Assembly: GCF_029937755.1 (NCBI RefSeq)
Contig: NZ_JAPYPG010000006.1
Coordinates: 186,001 to 250,000 of the forward strand
Length of the DNA: 64,000 nt
Direction of reading: 5' to 3'
Source: Henriciella sp.
Lineage (GTDB): Bacteria > Pseudomonadota > Alphaproteobacteria > Caulobacterales > Hyphomonadaceae
Position 1 is the first letter of the stretch. Each line of letters begins with the position of its first letter. The notes beneath the pieces are model-generated. The model was given only the letters and a program-made list of their open reading frames with translations. It searched no databases and had not been told where the DNA came from. The position numbers and the translations under genes are program-made. Shown one piece after another: positions 50,978 to 60,302 of the stretch.

Positions 50978-52258
50978 ATGGTCACCGCACGCCCCCGGCT
51001 TCGGCATAGCAGAGTCGCCTTGCCCTCTAAGCTGGCGCCTCTTCGTATTGCGATCCTTGGATATCGCTCGGATTCGAAAGTGGGAGGGCAGGGCGTATAC
51101 ATTGATTATCTGTCTCAAGCGCTGAGCGAGGCGGGGGCGCATGTCGACGTGATTTCGGGGCCGCCTTACCCCGAACTCTCTGGCGATGTACGTCTTTTGA
51201 AAATCCCCTCGCTTGACCTCTATGCGCAGCCCCACAATGGGCACTATTCTTTGCGTCCCCGGCACCTGCTGAGCAAGACGGATACCTACGAGTATTTCGG
51301 TCATCTCTCTGGCAAGTTTGTCGAACCTTATGTTTTCGGCGAACGCGTATATCGGTTCCTCAAGCAGAGAGCACATCATTACGACGTCGTTCTGGACAAT
51401 CAGACCCTTGCCAGCGGAATGCTCAGGATTCAGTCAGGTTTGGGATTGCCGCTGGTGACGATGATACACCATCCCGTCACGCAGGATCGAAGGCTCGCTC
51501 TCGAAGCCGCGGAAACCTGGCGTCAACGCTGGTTGATCAAGCGCTGGTACGCCTTTCATCATATGCAAATCCGTGTCGCACGCAGGCTGAAGGTGATGAC
51601 TTGCCCCTCCGAAGCGGCGAAAAGAGACATCGTAGAGGCGTTCGGTGTCGACCCGGATCGTCTCCATCCAATCCCACTTGGTGTCGATCAGAGCGCGTTT
51701 CGTCCCAAACCCCAGATTCCACGCGCGAAAAACCGGATCATTTCGACAGCCAGTGCGGACACACCGCTCAAGGGATTGCCGGTCCTTCTGAAGGCCTATC
51801 GTCAGCTGCTTGATAATCATCCTGATCTGGAGCTTGTTGTCATTGGAAAGCTTAGGGATGGGCTGGCCCGGCGGATGCTTGGTGAGCTGGGGCTGGAGCA
51901 CTGCGTGCAATTCAAGAGCGGACTGACCAGGGAGTTTTGCAGGGCCACAATTGCCGTCACGCCGTCACTTTACGAAGGTTTCGGTCTTCCGGCAGCAGAA
52001 GCCATGAGTTGTGGCACCCCGGTCATCGTTACGGATGGCGGGGCTTTACCGGAAGTTGCAGGAGATGCTGGCATCGTGGTGCCGCGCGGCGATGCGGACG
52101 CGCTCGCGGCCTCGATTGCGCGCTTGCTGGATCATGCTGACAACCGTCTGTCCGTCGGCGAAGCGTGTCTCATGCGTGCGAGGACCGAGTTCGACTGGCG
52201 TCAGATCGCGCCGCGCTACCTCTCGCTTATGGAAGAGGCGAGAGCGAACCCATGCTGA
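50978..52258 (+). CDS. GT4-family glycosyltransferase
   Basis: A 426-residue GT-B enzyme. The real fold begins near residue 22 (LRIAILGYRSDSKVGGQGVYIDYLS), so the true start may be later than ATG 50978, which lacks a strong ribosome site. HHPVTQDRR, STASADTPLKGLPVLL and EGFGLPAAEAMSCGTPV (the nucleotide-sugar EX7E motif) are visible. It belongs to a GT4 group that recurs beside a methyltransferase and a prenyltransferase-like protein in actinobacteria and proteobacteria. The stop overlaps the next start by 7 bases. Confidence 0.85.
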   Translation: MVTARPRLRHSRVALPSKLAPLRIAILGYRSDSKVGGQGVYIDYLSQALSEAGAHVDVISGPPYPELSGDVRLLKIPSLDLYAQPHNGHYSLRPRHLLSKTDTYEYFGHLSGKFVEPYVFGERVYRFLKQRAHHYDVVLDNQTLASGMLRIQSGLGLPLVTMIHHPVTQDRRLALEAAETWRQRWLIKRWYAFHHMQIRVARRLKVMTCPSEAAKRDIVEAFGVDPDRLHPIPLGVDQSAFRPKPQIPRAKNRIISTASADTPLKGLPVLLKAYRQLLDNHPDLELVVIGKLRDGLARRMLGELGLEHCVQFKSGLTREFCRATIAVTPSLYEGFGLPAAEAMSCGTPVIVTDGGALPEVAGDAGIVVPRGDADALAASIARLLDHADNRLSVGEACLMRARTEFDWRQIAPRYLSLMEEARANPC

Positions 52259-52980
52259 CAGCGCGCTTACAGCACCTTGGGCTCTCTGCCGGGGACCGCG
52301 TACTGGATCTCGGCTGTGGTGAAGGTCGCCACGTTCATGGACTTTATATGATCGGCGGCCTCGAAATCGATGGTATTGATCTCGACGCGGAGGCCCTCGA
52401 AAAGGCAGAGGTGGGGCTCAGCTCACTTCCGCCGCCTCGAGGCAGCGATGATGGAGTGGCCCGTTTTGCGCAGGGAGATGCAACGGCTCTGATGTTTGAA
52501 GACAACACCTTTGACGCCGTCATCTGTTCAGAAGTTCTAGAGCATCTGCCAGACTATCATGCGGCGATTGCCGAAATTCGCCGCGTGCTCAAACCAGGCG
52601 GCGGCCTTTGCATATCCGTCCCACGTGCCTGGCCGGAGAGGATATGCTGGCACCTCGCACCGCCACCGGACGGATATCCTTTTCAACCCGGTGGCCATAT
52701 CCGGATTTTCGACAAGGTCGACCTCAAAATCTCCATTGAGCGGAAGGGTTTTCGAATGGTGCGCCGCCATTATGCGCATGGGCTGCATGCGCCGCTCTGG
52801 TGGTTGAAATGTGCGTTCTGGGCGAGGCGAGATGATCATCCCTGGGTAAAAACCTATCACCGGTTTCTGGTCTGGGACATCATGAAGCGCCCCCCTCTGA
52901 CGCGGGTTCTGGATGCCCTGCTTACGCCGGTTATGGGTAAGAGCCTCGTCATGTACTTCGAGAAGGAAGGCAAACTCTGA
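52252..52980 (+). CDS. Class I SAM-dependent methyltransferase
   Basis: A 242-residue methyltransferase with motif I VLDLGCGEGRHVHGL, an Asp loop (IDGIDLDAEAL) and motif IV ICSEVLEHLPDYHAAIAEIRRVLKPGG. The C-terminal part after residue 140 is specific, with WWLKCAFWARRDDHPWVKTYHRFLVWDI. The substrate is unknown, probably a sugar or lipid product of the cassette. ATG 52252 lies inside the end of the GT4 gene, and the stop shares a base with the next ATG, so all three are one operon. Confidence 0.87.
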   Translation: MLTARLQHLGLSAGDRVLDLGCGEGRHVHGLYMIGGLEIDGIDLDAEALEKAEVGLSSLPPPRGSDDGVARFAQGDATALMFEDNTFDAVICSEVLEHLPDYHAAIAEIRRVLKPGGGLCISVPRAWPERICWHLAPPPDGYPFQPGGHIRIFDKVDLKISIERKGFRMVRRHYAHGLHAPLWWLKCAFWARRDDHPWVKTYHRFLVWDIMKRPPLTRVLDALLTPVMGKSLVMYFEKEGKL

Positions 52981-54038
52981 TGGATGGCTCTTTCAAGAAA
53001 GCGCTGTCCCTTGGAGCAATCGACCTTGAGGCGCCGCTTCAGCGTATCCTTGATCTCCAGACACCGCAGGGGGCAATCCCCTGGTTCGAGGATGGTCCCT
53101 GGGACCCTTGGAATCATGTCGAAAGCGCGATGGCCCTGACGGTAATGGGCAGAACCAAGGCGGCAGGCGCGGCTTTGGACTATCTGCGCGCCACACAGCG
53201 CGCTGACGGCGCCTGGCTCGGGGGCTATGGCAATGCGCTTCCGATGGTCGACCGCGATTTTATTAGTCGTGAGCCTGCGCCGCAGTTGGTCGATACGAAT
53301 TTCTGCGCTTACCCGGCTGTGGGTGTCGCGCATTACGCATTGGCGACCGGCGACTGGCGGGGCGTTCGTAGGTGGTGGCCGATGATCAAAGCTTCCATTG
53401 ATTTCGTGGTGTCCCTTCAGCGCGAAGACGGGGCGGTCCCATGGGCGCTCGATGCGATCAATTCGAGCGATGATGACGCTCTGGTGGCGGGGAATGCCTC
53501 GATCGCCAAAAGTCTCGAATGTGCGTTATTTCTGGCTGATAAATTCAATGAACCCGCAGCGTTATGGCGCGAGGCACATGCAAAAATTATTATGGCTCTC
53601 AGAGATAAGCCAAGCGCTTTCGACAGACGGGCCACAGGGCAGCGCTTCGCCATGGATTGGTACTATCCGGTGCTCTCTGGAGCCCTGAGCAAAGCCTCAG
53701 CGCGTCAGCGTCTCGATCACAACTGGAGCCGCTTCGTCATTGCAGGGCACGGCTGCCGCTGCGTGAGCGATGAGCCATGGGTTACAGTCGCTGAGACTTG
53801 CGAACTGGTGATCGCTCTTGCTTCCGTTGGCGACCAGACTTTGGCTGAGAGGCTTTTTCGTCAGGCAATGACCATCCGCGATCCGGCAGGCGTGCTCTGG
53901 ATGGGCTGGCAAACCGCCGAGAGTGTCATCTGGCCGAAGGAGAGGCCAAGCTGGACGCAGGCGGCCGCAATACTAGCCGCGGACGCGCTGAAAGGGTTCA
54001 GCGGCGCCAACCGGATTTTTCTGGCCCCGCTACTTTAG
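52980..54038 (+). CDS. Alpha/alpha-toroid protein (prenyltransferase / squalene-cyclase repeat-like)
   Basis: A 352-residue all-helical protein with repeats such as ILDLQTPQGAIPWFEDG, YLRATQRADGAWLGG, FVVSLQREDGAVPWALD, resembling the QW-type repeats of the terpenoid cyclase/prenyltransferase toroid. There is no DXDD or DDXXD motif, so it is probably not a true terpene cyclase; sugar-active (GH-like) (alpha/alpha)6 enzymes share this fold. The 1-base overlap with the methyltransferase gene points to a common pathway. Confidence 0.7.
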   Translation: MDGSFKKALSLGAIDLEAPLQRILDLQTPQGAIPWFEDGPWDPWNHVESAMALTVMGRTKAAGAALDYLRATQRADGAWLGGYGNALPMVDRDFISREPAPQLVDTNFCAYPAVGVAHYALATGDWRGVRRWWPMIKASIDFVVSLQREDGAVPWALDAINSSDDDALVAGNASIAKSLECALFLADKFNEPAALWREAHAKIIMALRDKPSAFDRRATGQRFAMDWYYPVLSGALSKASARQRLDHNWSRFVIAGHGCRCVSDEPWVTVAETCELVIALASVGDQTLAERLFRQAMTIRDPAGVLWMGWQTAESVIWPKERPSWTQAAAILAADALKGFSGANRIFLAPLL

Positions 54039-54644
54039 GCGCCGCAGCAACCTCAGGCTTTTGATCGCGCCTTCTTCAGCGAAGGCATGAGACCTCAGTG
54101 CTTTCTGGTAGATATCAAAAGGAGGTCGCCCGCCATCTTTCGGGTCAGGAAATACATCATGGATCGCTAACAGCCCGCCGACCATGAGATGGGGAACCCA
54201 TCCTTCATAGTCATTGAGTGCGTGTTCCGTCGTGTGTCCGCCGTCGATAAAGAGCAGACTTAGAGGCGTTCCCCACCGCGCGGCGACGTCCTTTGATTGA
54301 CCGACAATTGCAATCACAGTCGCTTCTAGGCCAGCCTTGCGTATTGTATCCCGGAAAAACGGGAGTGTATCGACAGCACCTGCGGTCTCATCCCATAGCT
54401 CCGCATCGAAGTACTCCCAGCCAGGCTGGTTCTCTTCAGATCCGCGATGGTGATCGATGGAGAACAGAAGTTCGTTAGCGCGTGCACAAGCCGATCCAAT
54501 GTAGATGGTCGATTTTCCGCAATATCCACCCACTTCGAGGCAAGGCCCGTAATCTGCGCGTTCAAGGGCCGCGTTATGCAGCGCAAGCCCTTCCTCATCA
54601 TCAAGGAAGCCTTTTACGCTCGAGGGGTTCAACGGTAGTTTCAT
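54030..54644 (-). CDS. Class I SAM methyltransferase (CmcI/Methyltransf_24-like)
   Basis: A 204-residue methyltransferase: YGPCLEVGGYCGKSTIYIGSAC for SAM binding, IDHHRGSEENQPGWEYFD, SLLFIDGGHTTEHALNDYEGW, and GGLLAIHDVFPDP. FIDGGH and the HD pair fit CmcI-like or O-methyltransferase families with a metal. It lies convergent to the toroid gene with a 9-base overlap, on the opposite strand from the rest of the cassette, but recurs with it in other genomes by my recollection. Confidence 0.8.
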   Translation of the reverse strand: MKLPLNPSSVKGFLDDEEGLALHNAALERADYGPCLEVGGYCGKSTIYIGSACARANELLFSIDHHRGSEENQPGWEYFDAELWDETAGAVDTLPFFRDTIRKAGLEATVIAIVGQSKDVAARWGTPLSLLFIDGGHTTEHALNDYEGWVPHLMVGGLLAIHDVFPDPKDGGRPPFDIYQKALRSHAFAEEGAIKSLRLLRRLK

Positions 54645-54942
54645 CTTGCCGAGGTAACCGGTCAGCTATCCATAGTCGATTTCTTAAAGTGAGGACCGAG
54701 AAGGTTGAAGTTCGAATAGCATTGTCAGCGAAACTGGTCGGATAGGGCAGTTTGGTTAGTCGCGTCTCATGCCTCTGAACCCATTTCGTTGTTTCAAAAT
54801 GTCGCTTGAGATCGTCCAGCTCTCAGTGATGGTGTATGTGCGATTCCCATTCTTGCTGCGCAACGTCGAAGATCTATTGCGGAAAAGCACGGTCACGCTG
54901 TACACATCGCCATAACCCCTTGTCGGCATTGGGCGCAGTCAA
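54645..54942. other. Intergenic region between the GT4 cassette and the P450 gene
   Basis: About 300 bases, somewhat AT-richer. I see no ORF with a credible start and no terminator hairpin. It lies upstream of the minus-strand methyltransferase and downstream of the P450 gene, so it must hold the promoter of the former. Confidence 0.35.
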
Positions 54943-56205
54943 TTAGCGAGCATGCAGTCGCACAGGCAGTTTCGTGATCCCTCGCACAAGGTTTGAAAAG
55001 AGGCGCTCGGGTTGGTCAACCACTTCGACCTTTACGAAACGTTTGTGGATCTCTTCCCAGATGATCCGCAGCTGCAGTTCTGCAAGCCTATTGCCCATGC
55101 AGCGGTGTATGCCAAAGCCGAAGGACAGGTGATGACGTGGATTACTGCGGTCTATAATGAACTGGTCAGCCTTGTCGATGACCGTATCATCGCGGTTGCC
55201 TGACAAATACCACATAACGACCTTATCCCCTTCTTTTATCTGCTTGCCGCCGATATCCCAGTCCTGAAGGGCGGTACGGCGCATATGGGTAAGTGGCGTC
55301 TGCCATCGGATGATCTCCGGCACCATGCTTGTGATTAGCGATGTATCATCATTCAGCTTGCGATATTCGTCGGGGTTTTGATTGAGGGCGAGTACACCGC
55401 CGCTAATCGAGTTGCGTGTGGTGTCGTTGCCGCCCACAATAAGTAACAGGAGATTTCCGAGAAATTCCATGAAGGGCATTTCCCGTGTCGCCGGAGAGTG
55501 TGCCATCATGGAAATGAGATCGTTTTTCGGTTCTTGCTTGATGCGCTGTTCCCACAGCTCTTTGAAGTACATTGCGCATTCGATGAGCTCTTCGCGCCTT
55601 GCCTGATAGGATTCGACAATGCCGGTTTCGGGGGCGGCCGTTGCGATGTCTGACCAGCGCGTGAGCTTGCGCCGCTCTTCCCATGGAAAGTCAAACAGGG
55701 TCGCAAGTGTCATTGTGGTCAACTCAATCGAGACCTTGTCGACCCAGTCGAAATCCTCCCCTATCGGCAGGTCATCGAGAATCTCGCATGCGCGTTCGCG
55801 GATTGTTGGCTCAAGCAGCCGCAAATTGGATGGCGCAACTGAGGAGGTAACAGCCTTTCGTTGCTGGTCGTGCTTGGGCGGATCCATGGCGATGAACATT
55901 TCAAGCTCCAGGGCACCTTCCACCGAATGCATGTCCTGAATGGCGATGCCGCCAAGTTTCGCCTCTGACGAGAAGACTTTATGGTTGGTGTCCACGGCCA
56001 TGATGTCGTTGAACTTGGTGACAGACCAGTAGGGTCCGACATTGCTTTCCCGGCAGTAATGGACCGGATCCTCCTTGCGCAACCGGTCGAAGAACAGACC
56101 AATTGTGTCCTTCTGAAATAGGTTCGGCCGCGAAACATCAATTTGCTCAATCGGAATGGCCGCGATTTTCTCGACTGTATCCAGCTCCACTGTCTCGACG
56201 TTCAT
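54943..56205 (-). CDS. Cytochrome P450, CYP125/CYP142-like group
   Basis: A 420-residue soluble bacterial P450. The heme-Cys loop is FGFGIHRCMGNRLAELQLRI, the oxygen-binding helix has GGNDTTRNSISGG, and EIIRWQTPLTHMRRTA is the ExxR segment. These blocks are typical of P450s that hydroxylate steroid or terpenoid side chains. It is divergent from the FadR-like regulator gene, 178 bases between starts. It probably begins the breakdown encoded by the operon on the other strand; ferredoxin genes are not in view. Confidence 0.9.
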   Translation of the reverse strand: MNVETVELDTVEKIAAIPIEQIDVSRPNLFQKDTIGLFFDRLRKEDPVHYCRESNVGPYWSVTKFNDIMAVDTNHKVFSSEAKLGGIAIQDMHSVEGALELEMFIAMDPPKHDQQRKAVTSSVAPSNLRLLEPTIRERACEILDDLPIGEDFDWVDKVSIELTTMTLATLFDFPWEERRKLTRWSDIATAAPETGIVESYQARREELIECAMYFKELWEQRIKQEPKNDLISMMAHSPATREMPFMEFLGNLLLLIVGGNDTTRNSISGGVLALNQNPDEYRKLNDDTSLITSMVPEIIRWQTPLTHMRRTALQDWDIGGKQIKEGDKVVMWYLSGNRDDTVIDKADQFIIDRSNPRHHLSFGFGIHRCMGNRLAELQLRIIWEEIHKRFVKVEVVDQPERLFSNLVRGITKLPVRLHAR

Positions 56206-56271
56206 AAATCACCTCAAAAAGACTCGTTATTCTGGAAGAGATAAATTTTCCAAAGAGCGCAGTCAATAAAG

Positions 56272-56356
56272 CTTATAATGTTTTCTTGACACCTCCTAGT
56301 GACCGTGGAAATTTTATGTGTAGCGGAAGCGGTGAATATGATTAAATCTTATAAGA
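56272..56356. promoter_or_regulatory. Possible operator boxes (CTTATAA) in the P450/FadR divergent promoter
   Basis: TCTTATAAGA (56347-56356) is a perfect 10-bp palindrome, and CTTATAA recurs at 56272-56278. A TTGACA (-35-like) lies at 56286-56291. The boxes flank the regulator promoter and could bind the FadR-type protein. Only the repeats are seen; the regulator contact is inferred. Confidence 0.4.
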
Positions 56357-56383
56357 GTTTTGCCACAGGAGAGAGTTTCGGAA

Positions 56384-57124
56384 ATGCAGCCGATGGTCGA
56401 TAACGCGAAGAAAGCCAAGCGTGCGCTCTCGCTCGCGCAAGACATCGTTCGCGATATCGAGGCAGGGGCTCATGTTCCGGGAGACAGGTTGCCGCGTGAA
56501 GAAGAGATGCTTGCCCGATACGAAGTTGCCAGGGCGACCTTGCGTGAAGCGCTTCGCTTTCTCGAGCTTCAGGGTGTTATCTATCTTCAGCTTGGCCGAT
56601 CTGGCGGGCCTGTGGTGGCGCGTCCCCAGACTGGCGATTTTGCCAGCAGTCTTTCACTCATCCTGCATTTCATGGAAGCCGATTTAAGGGGGCTGCTCGA
56701 GCTGCGCGAAGCCATCGCGCCGGACGTTGCAGCCTATGCTGCCCAACGAGCGACCACGGGTGACCTCAGTGCCTTGGTCGATTGCCTCAAAGAGCTGGAG
56801 CGCAATGAGGCTGGAAGTCAGTTCGAGGAATTAAACCGCCGCTTTCACGATCTTCTCGGGTGGGCCAGCGGCAATCCGCTCTTCGGTCTTCTGACCTCCT
56901 CCATGCATTTGCTTACTCGCGAATTCTCGAGCTCGCTCGGCTATTCGGCGCAGGAGCGGGCGGTCCAGTTGCGCTTCCTGCGCCGCGTTCTGGAGGCCGT
57001 CCGCACAGGGGATGCTCAAGCGGCGCGACAGGCTATGACCCGGCTCGTGTCGGGATCTGCATCTTATTTGGCTGAAAGAAGTCCGGAGCTTGTTTCCCAA
57101 AGGATCCGGTGGGGACAGATTTAA
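56384..57124 (+). CDS. GntR-family (FadR/FCD) transcriptional regulator
   Basis: A 246-residue regulator with an N-terminal winged helix (DIVRDIEAGAHVPGDRLPREEEMLARYEVARATLREALRFLELQGVI) and a helical FCD ligand domain (about 90-225; LLELREAIAPDVAAYAA, LNRRFHDLLGWASGNPLF). ATG 56384 with CAGGAGAG upstream. It sits between the divergent P450 gene and the catabolic operon, and probably represses both until an acyl-CoA or steroid acid binds. Confidence 0.88.
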   Translation: MQPMVDNAKKAKRALSLAQDIVRDIEAGAHVPGDRLPREEEMLARYEVARATLREALRFLELQGVIYLQLGRSGGPVVARPQTGDFASSLSLILHFMEADLRGLLELREAIAPDVAAYAAQRATTGDLSALVDCLKELERNEAGSQFEELNRRFHDLLGWASGNPLFGLLTSSMHLLTREFSSSLGYSAQERAVQLRFLRRVLEAVRTGDAQAARQAMTRLVSGSASYLAERSPELVSQRIRWGQI

Positions 57125-57169
57125 AAAAATTGCGTCCATCAAAGGTCGCGGAATAAAGGATACAAGACT

Positions 57170-58312
57170 ATGGCGCTCAAAAGCCGCATTTGTGAAATTC
57201 TCGGTATAGAACACCCCATCTTTCTGGCTGGAATGGGTGGGGCGAGCGTTCCTGCTCTCGCTGCCGCGGTATCGAATGCCGGCGGGCTGGGCGTTCTCGG
57301 GGCGGCGGCATGCTCGCCAGACCAGTTGCGCAGCTGGATTCGCGAGACCCGCGAGATGACAGACAAGCCGTTTGGTGTTGATACTCTTCTTCCTGCATCT
57401 GTCAGGCGAGACCCGGCCCCGCAGAGTGAAGATTCGACCAGAAATCCCGCGGCGCTTCTTGGCGAATACCAAGAGTTCACCTGCGACTTCATACGGCGCG
57501 AACATCTGCCGGAAACGGACCTCGCATCTGAAATGCGCGCTGCTGGCGCGCCGGAAGCAGGTAAGGGAACGCCCCAGCTGTTCTCGAAGAAATTCTTTGA
57601 AGCGCAAATGGAGGTGGTGATCGAGGAGAAAGTGCCCGTCTATGCTGCTGGGCTTGGTAATCCCGGCCCCTGGATGGACCGGCTGCACGCTAATGGCACC
57701 AAGGTTATGGCCGTCATTGGTAAGGTAAAGCATGCTCAGCAGGTCGTCGAAACCGGCGTCGACATGATCGTTGCGCAGGGGCACGACGGAGGTGGCCACA
57801 ACTCACCAGTCGGCACCATTTCGCTGATTCCCCAAGTGGTTGATGCGGTGGGCAGCCGCGTTCCTGTGATTGGTGCGGGGGGCATTTCCGACGGCCGAGG
57901 TATTGCTGCAGCGCTGATGCTGGGAGCCGAGGGCGCGTGGATTGGGACAGCGTTTCTTGCAACCGAAGAAGCGGGCATCGAACGATTCCAGAAAGAAGCG
58001 ATCATAGAAAGCGGTGATGCCGACACCGTGGTAAGTCGCTCTCTCACCGGCAAACCTGCGCGAATGATCCGCAACAAATGGGCTGATGCCTGGATAGAAG
58101 CAGGCAAGGAACCATTGCCCATGCCCTATCAGTCGATGATCTCGGGGCCTGTCATGGCGTCCGGTATCAAGGCCCAGCGCAAGGATGTAATTCCGGGTTT
58201 TGCAGGCCAGGGAATTGGTCTCATTCATTCGATCCGGCCCGCAGCCGAAGTGATGCGCGAACTCGTCGAAGGGGCGGAAACCGCACTCGCCCGCACCAAA
58301 TCTTACGAATGA
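57170..58312 (+). CDS. Nitronate monooxygenase-like flavoprotein
   Basis: A 380-residue FMN TIM-barrel protein of the NMO/2-nitropropane dioxygenase family. FLAGMGGASVPALAAAVSNAGGLGVLG is the N-terminal strand and FMN block; MIVAQGHDGGGHNSPVGTISLIPQVVDAVG holds the catalytic-type His; VIGAGGISDGRGIAAALMLGAEGAWIGTAFLATEE binds phosphate. In catabolic clusters such proteins often act as enoyl or quinone reductases, so nitronate need not be the substrate. The stop overlaps the next ATG (ATGA). Confidence 0.85.
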   Translation: MALKSRICEILGIEHPIFLAGMGGASVPALAAAVSNAGGLGVLGAAACSPDQLRSWIRETREMTDKPFGVDTLLPASVRRDPAPQSEDSTRNPAALLGEYQEFTCDFIRREHLPETDLASEMRAAGAPEAGKGTPQLFSKKFFEAQMEVVIEEKVPVYAAGLGNPGPWMDRLHANGTKVMAVIGKVKHAQQVVETGVDMIVAQGHDGGGHNSPVGTISLIPQVVDAVGSRVPVIGAGGISDGRGIAAALMLGAEGAWIGTAFLATEEAGIERFQKEAIIESGDADTVVSRSLTGKPARMIRNKWADAWIEAGKEPLPMPYQSMISGPVMASGIKAQRKDVIPGFAGQGIGLIHSIRPAAEVMRELVEGAETALARTKSYE

Positions 58313-59115
58313 CACGGGATAAAGGCAGACATGTGATGAGAAACGCCGACCAGCCGCTGAAGGGACATGAGCTGCGCTCGCCAATTCGCCCGGGTGAAGC
58401 AATTGCGGCCATGCGCCGACTTATCCGGGACAAGGAAGACACAGCGCAGGTCTTCCATATTGTCAGGGCATTGTCGGGCAATTCCTATTATCGCAGTTTC
58501 CGGCGCTTCGCTGCCTCGCCTGAGGGGAAGCGTATCCTTCTGGACCATGCGGACCTACTCGGCACCTTATGTGACCGTGATCGCTTGAGCGGATGCGAAC
58601 CGGGAACGCTGGGGCGTGCTTATCTTGATTTCGTTTATGGAGAGGGGTTGACCGCTGAGGGGTTAGTGGATGCAAGTGAAGTGGTCGGAGCCGACGATTT
58701 CAGCGATCCGGAAGTCTCACTATATCGGAAGCGGCTGCGAGATTCGCACGATCTGTTTCACGTTGTGACCGGGTATGGACGAGATGCGCTGGGTGAATTG
58801 TGTGTGCTATCGCTCGGCAACGCTCAGTTCTACAATCACGGAATCGCCTTCATCGTGGCAACCGGAATTGCAAAAACTCTTGCTGAGGCCTCGGGATTGC
58901 CGGTGGCCCGTACTGCGTTCGAAGCGTGGAAGCGGGGCAGGACTGCCGCCGATTTCACAACCTTCTATTGGGAAAAACATCTCGATACACCATTAGAGGA
59001 GGTGCGACGGCTTTTGAATCTGAAGCCACCGATTCGCTATCTTCGGGTGCAGGATCTGTCCCGCTCACTTGAGCGAGATTTCCAAGCCAGCCGTCAGAGC
59101 GAGCATCACGCATGA
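58309..59115 (+). CDS. Coq4-family protein
   Basis: A 268-residue protein. The Coq4 metal motif is present: [20 protein letters not shown] (HDxxH...E, near residues 146-161), and the flanking helices fit the family. Eukaryotic Coq4 acts in ubiquinone synthesis, handling a prenylated ring intermediate. Here it is translationally coupled between a flavoprotein and a thiolase in a catabolic operon, so it probably works on, or carries, a hydrophobic intermediate. Overlaps both neighbours by 4 bases. Confidence 0.85.
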   Translation: MTRDKGRHVMRNADQPLKGHELRSPIRPGEAIAAMRRLIRDKEDTAQVFHIVRALSGNSYYRSFRRFAASPEGKRILLDHADLLGTLCDRDRLSGCEPGTLGRAYLDFVYGEGLTAEGLVDASEVVGADDFSDPEVSLYRKRLRDSHDLFHVVTGYGRDALGELCVLSLGNAQFYNHGIAFIVATGIAKTLAEASGLPVARTAFEAWKRGRTAADFTTFYWEKHLDTPLEEVRRLLNLKPPIRYLRVQDLSRSLERDFQASRQSEHHA

Positions 59116-60302
59116 GTGTCTCCTCCACCTTCAATTTCAGCGACAAATCCGCGATCACCGGTGTCGCCGAGACAGAATTCGTCAAGGGGACCGAACGGAC
59201 AGCGGTCGACATGATGCTTGATGCCTCGCGCCGGGCTATTGCCGATGCCGGACTGAAACCGTCTGACATAGACGGTATGGTGCCTCCCCCGATCTATACG
59301 ACATCAGAGGAAATGGCCGCCAATCTTGGTATCGATGTCCTGCGTTTTGCGTCGACAGTACATATGGGCGGGGCGAGCCCAATCACGGCTTTGCAGAACG
59401 CAGCGATGGCGATTTCCAACGGCCTGTGCGACCATGTTCTGATAACCCTTGGATGGAACGGATATTCTGCTCTGAGGCCGAAGCCGGGCGCGCCACCGAC
59501 CCGACCGATGAATATGAACACGCTGACCAACACCATAAAGGGCTATTACATGCCCTATGGAGTGTTCCTGCCAGTGCAGATGTATGCTTGGCTCGCCATG
59601 CGCCATTCCAAGCTCTACGGGGTCGGACCGGATGCGACGGCCGCCGTCGCACTTGCCTGTCGCCAACACGCGCAGTTGAATCCGAAAGCCTTCAGCTTCG
59701 GCCGAAAGCTTGACGCGGAGACATATCATTCGGCGCGTTGGATATCCGAGCCTTTCCGGCTCTATGATTGCTGTCTGGAAACCGATGGCGCCTGCGCGGT
59801 CGTTGTCTCGCGGATGGAGCAGGCCAAGGATATGCCGCATGTTCCAGTGAGCATTGCTGGCGCCGCCGAAGGGCACCCGTATCCCGCCGACGACATTCCC
59901 TCGCGTCCGGATCCTTTCAAGATTGGCCTCAAATATGCCGCCCCACGTGCATTCGAGATGGGAGGCGTTACACGTGAGGAGATGGACTTTCTCCAGATCT
60001 ATGACTGTTTCACTTATGTTGTGTTGCTGCAACTTGAGGCCCTCGGATACTGTGAGCCTGGCGGTCAGACCGAATTCGTGGCCAATGGCCAGATTGAGTT
60101 AGGTGGACGCTTTCCGATCAACACCCATGGCGGCTTGCTCAGCGAAGCACACGTTTGGGGCCTCAACCATGTCGTGGAAGCTGTGCGACAGCTGCGGCAT
60201 GATTGCGGCGAGCGACAGGTAATCGGTGCGCAGACCGGCCTCGTAACTGGCTGGGGCGACCTCGGTGACGGAAGTATCGCTATCCTCAGGAGGTATGCGT
60301 GA
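59112..60302 (+). CDS. Thiolase-like / SCP-x lipid-transfer protein
   Basis: A 396-residue thiolase-fold protein of the SCP-x/Ltp group ([33 protein letters not shown]). [36 protein letters not shown] and [33 protein letters not shown] are family blocks. The usual first active-site Cys region is replaced (VHMGGAS), as in Ltp2-type aldolases that act with a DUF35 partner. The DUF35 gene follows with a 4-base overlap, which strongly suggests a two-subunit retro-aldolase or thiolase. Confidence 0.88.
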   Translation: MSVSSTFNFSDKSAITGVAETEFVKGTERTAVDMMLDASRRAIADAGLKPSDIDGMVPPPIYTTSEEMAANLGIDVLRFASTVHMGGASPITALQNAAMAISNGLCDHVLITLGWNGYSALRPKPGAPPTRPMNMNTLTNTIKGYYMPYGVFLPVQMYAWLAMRHSKLYGVGPDATAAVALACRQHAQLNPKAFSFGRKLDAETYHSARWISEPFRLYDCCLETDGACAVVVSRMEQAKDMPHVPVSIAGAAEGHPYPADDIPSRPDPFKIGLKYAAPRAFEMGGVTREEMDFLQIYDCFTYVVLLQLEALGYCEPGGQTEFVANGQIELGGRFPINTHGGLLSEAHVWGLNHVVEAVRQLRHDCGERQVIGAQTGLVTGWGDLGDGSIAILRRYA

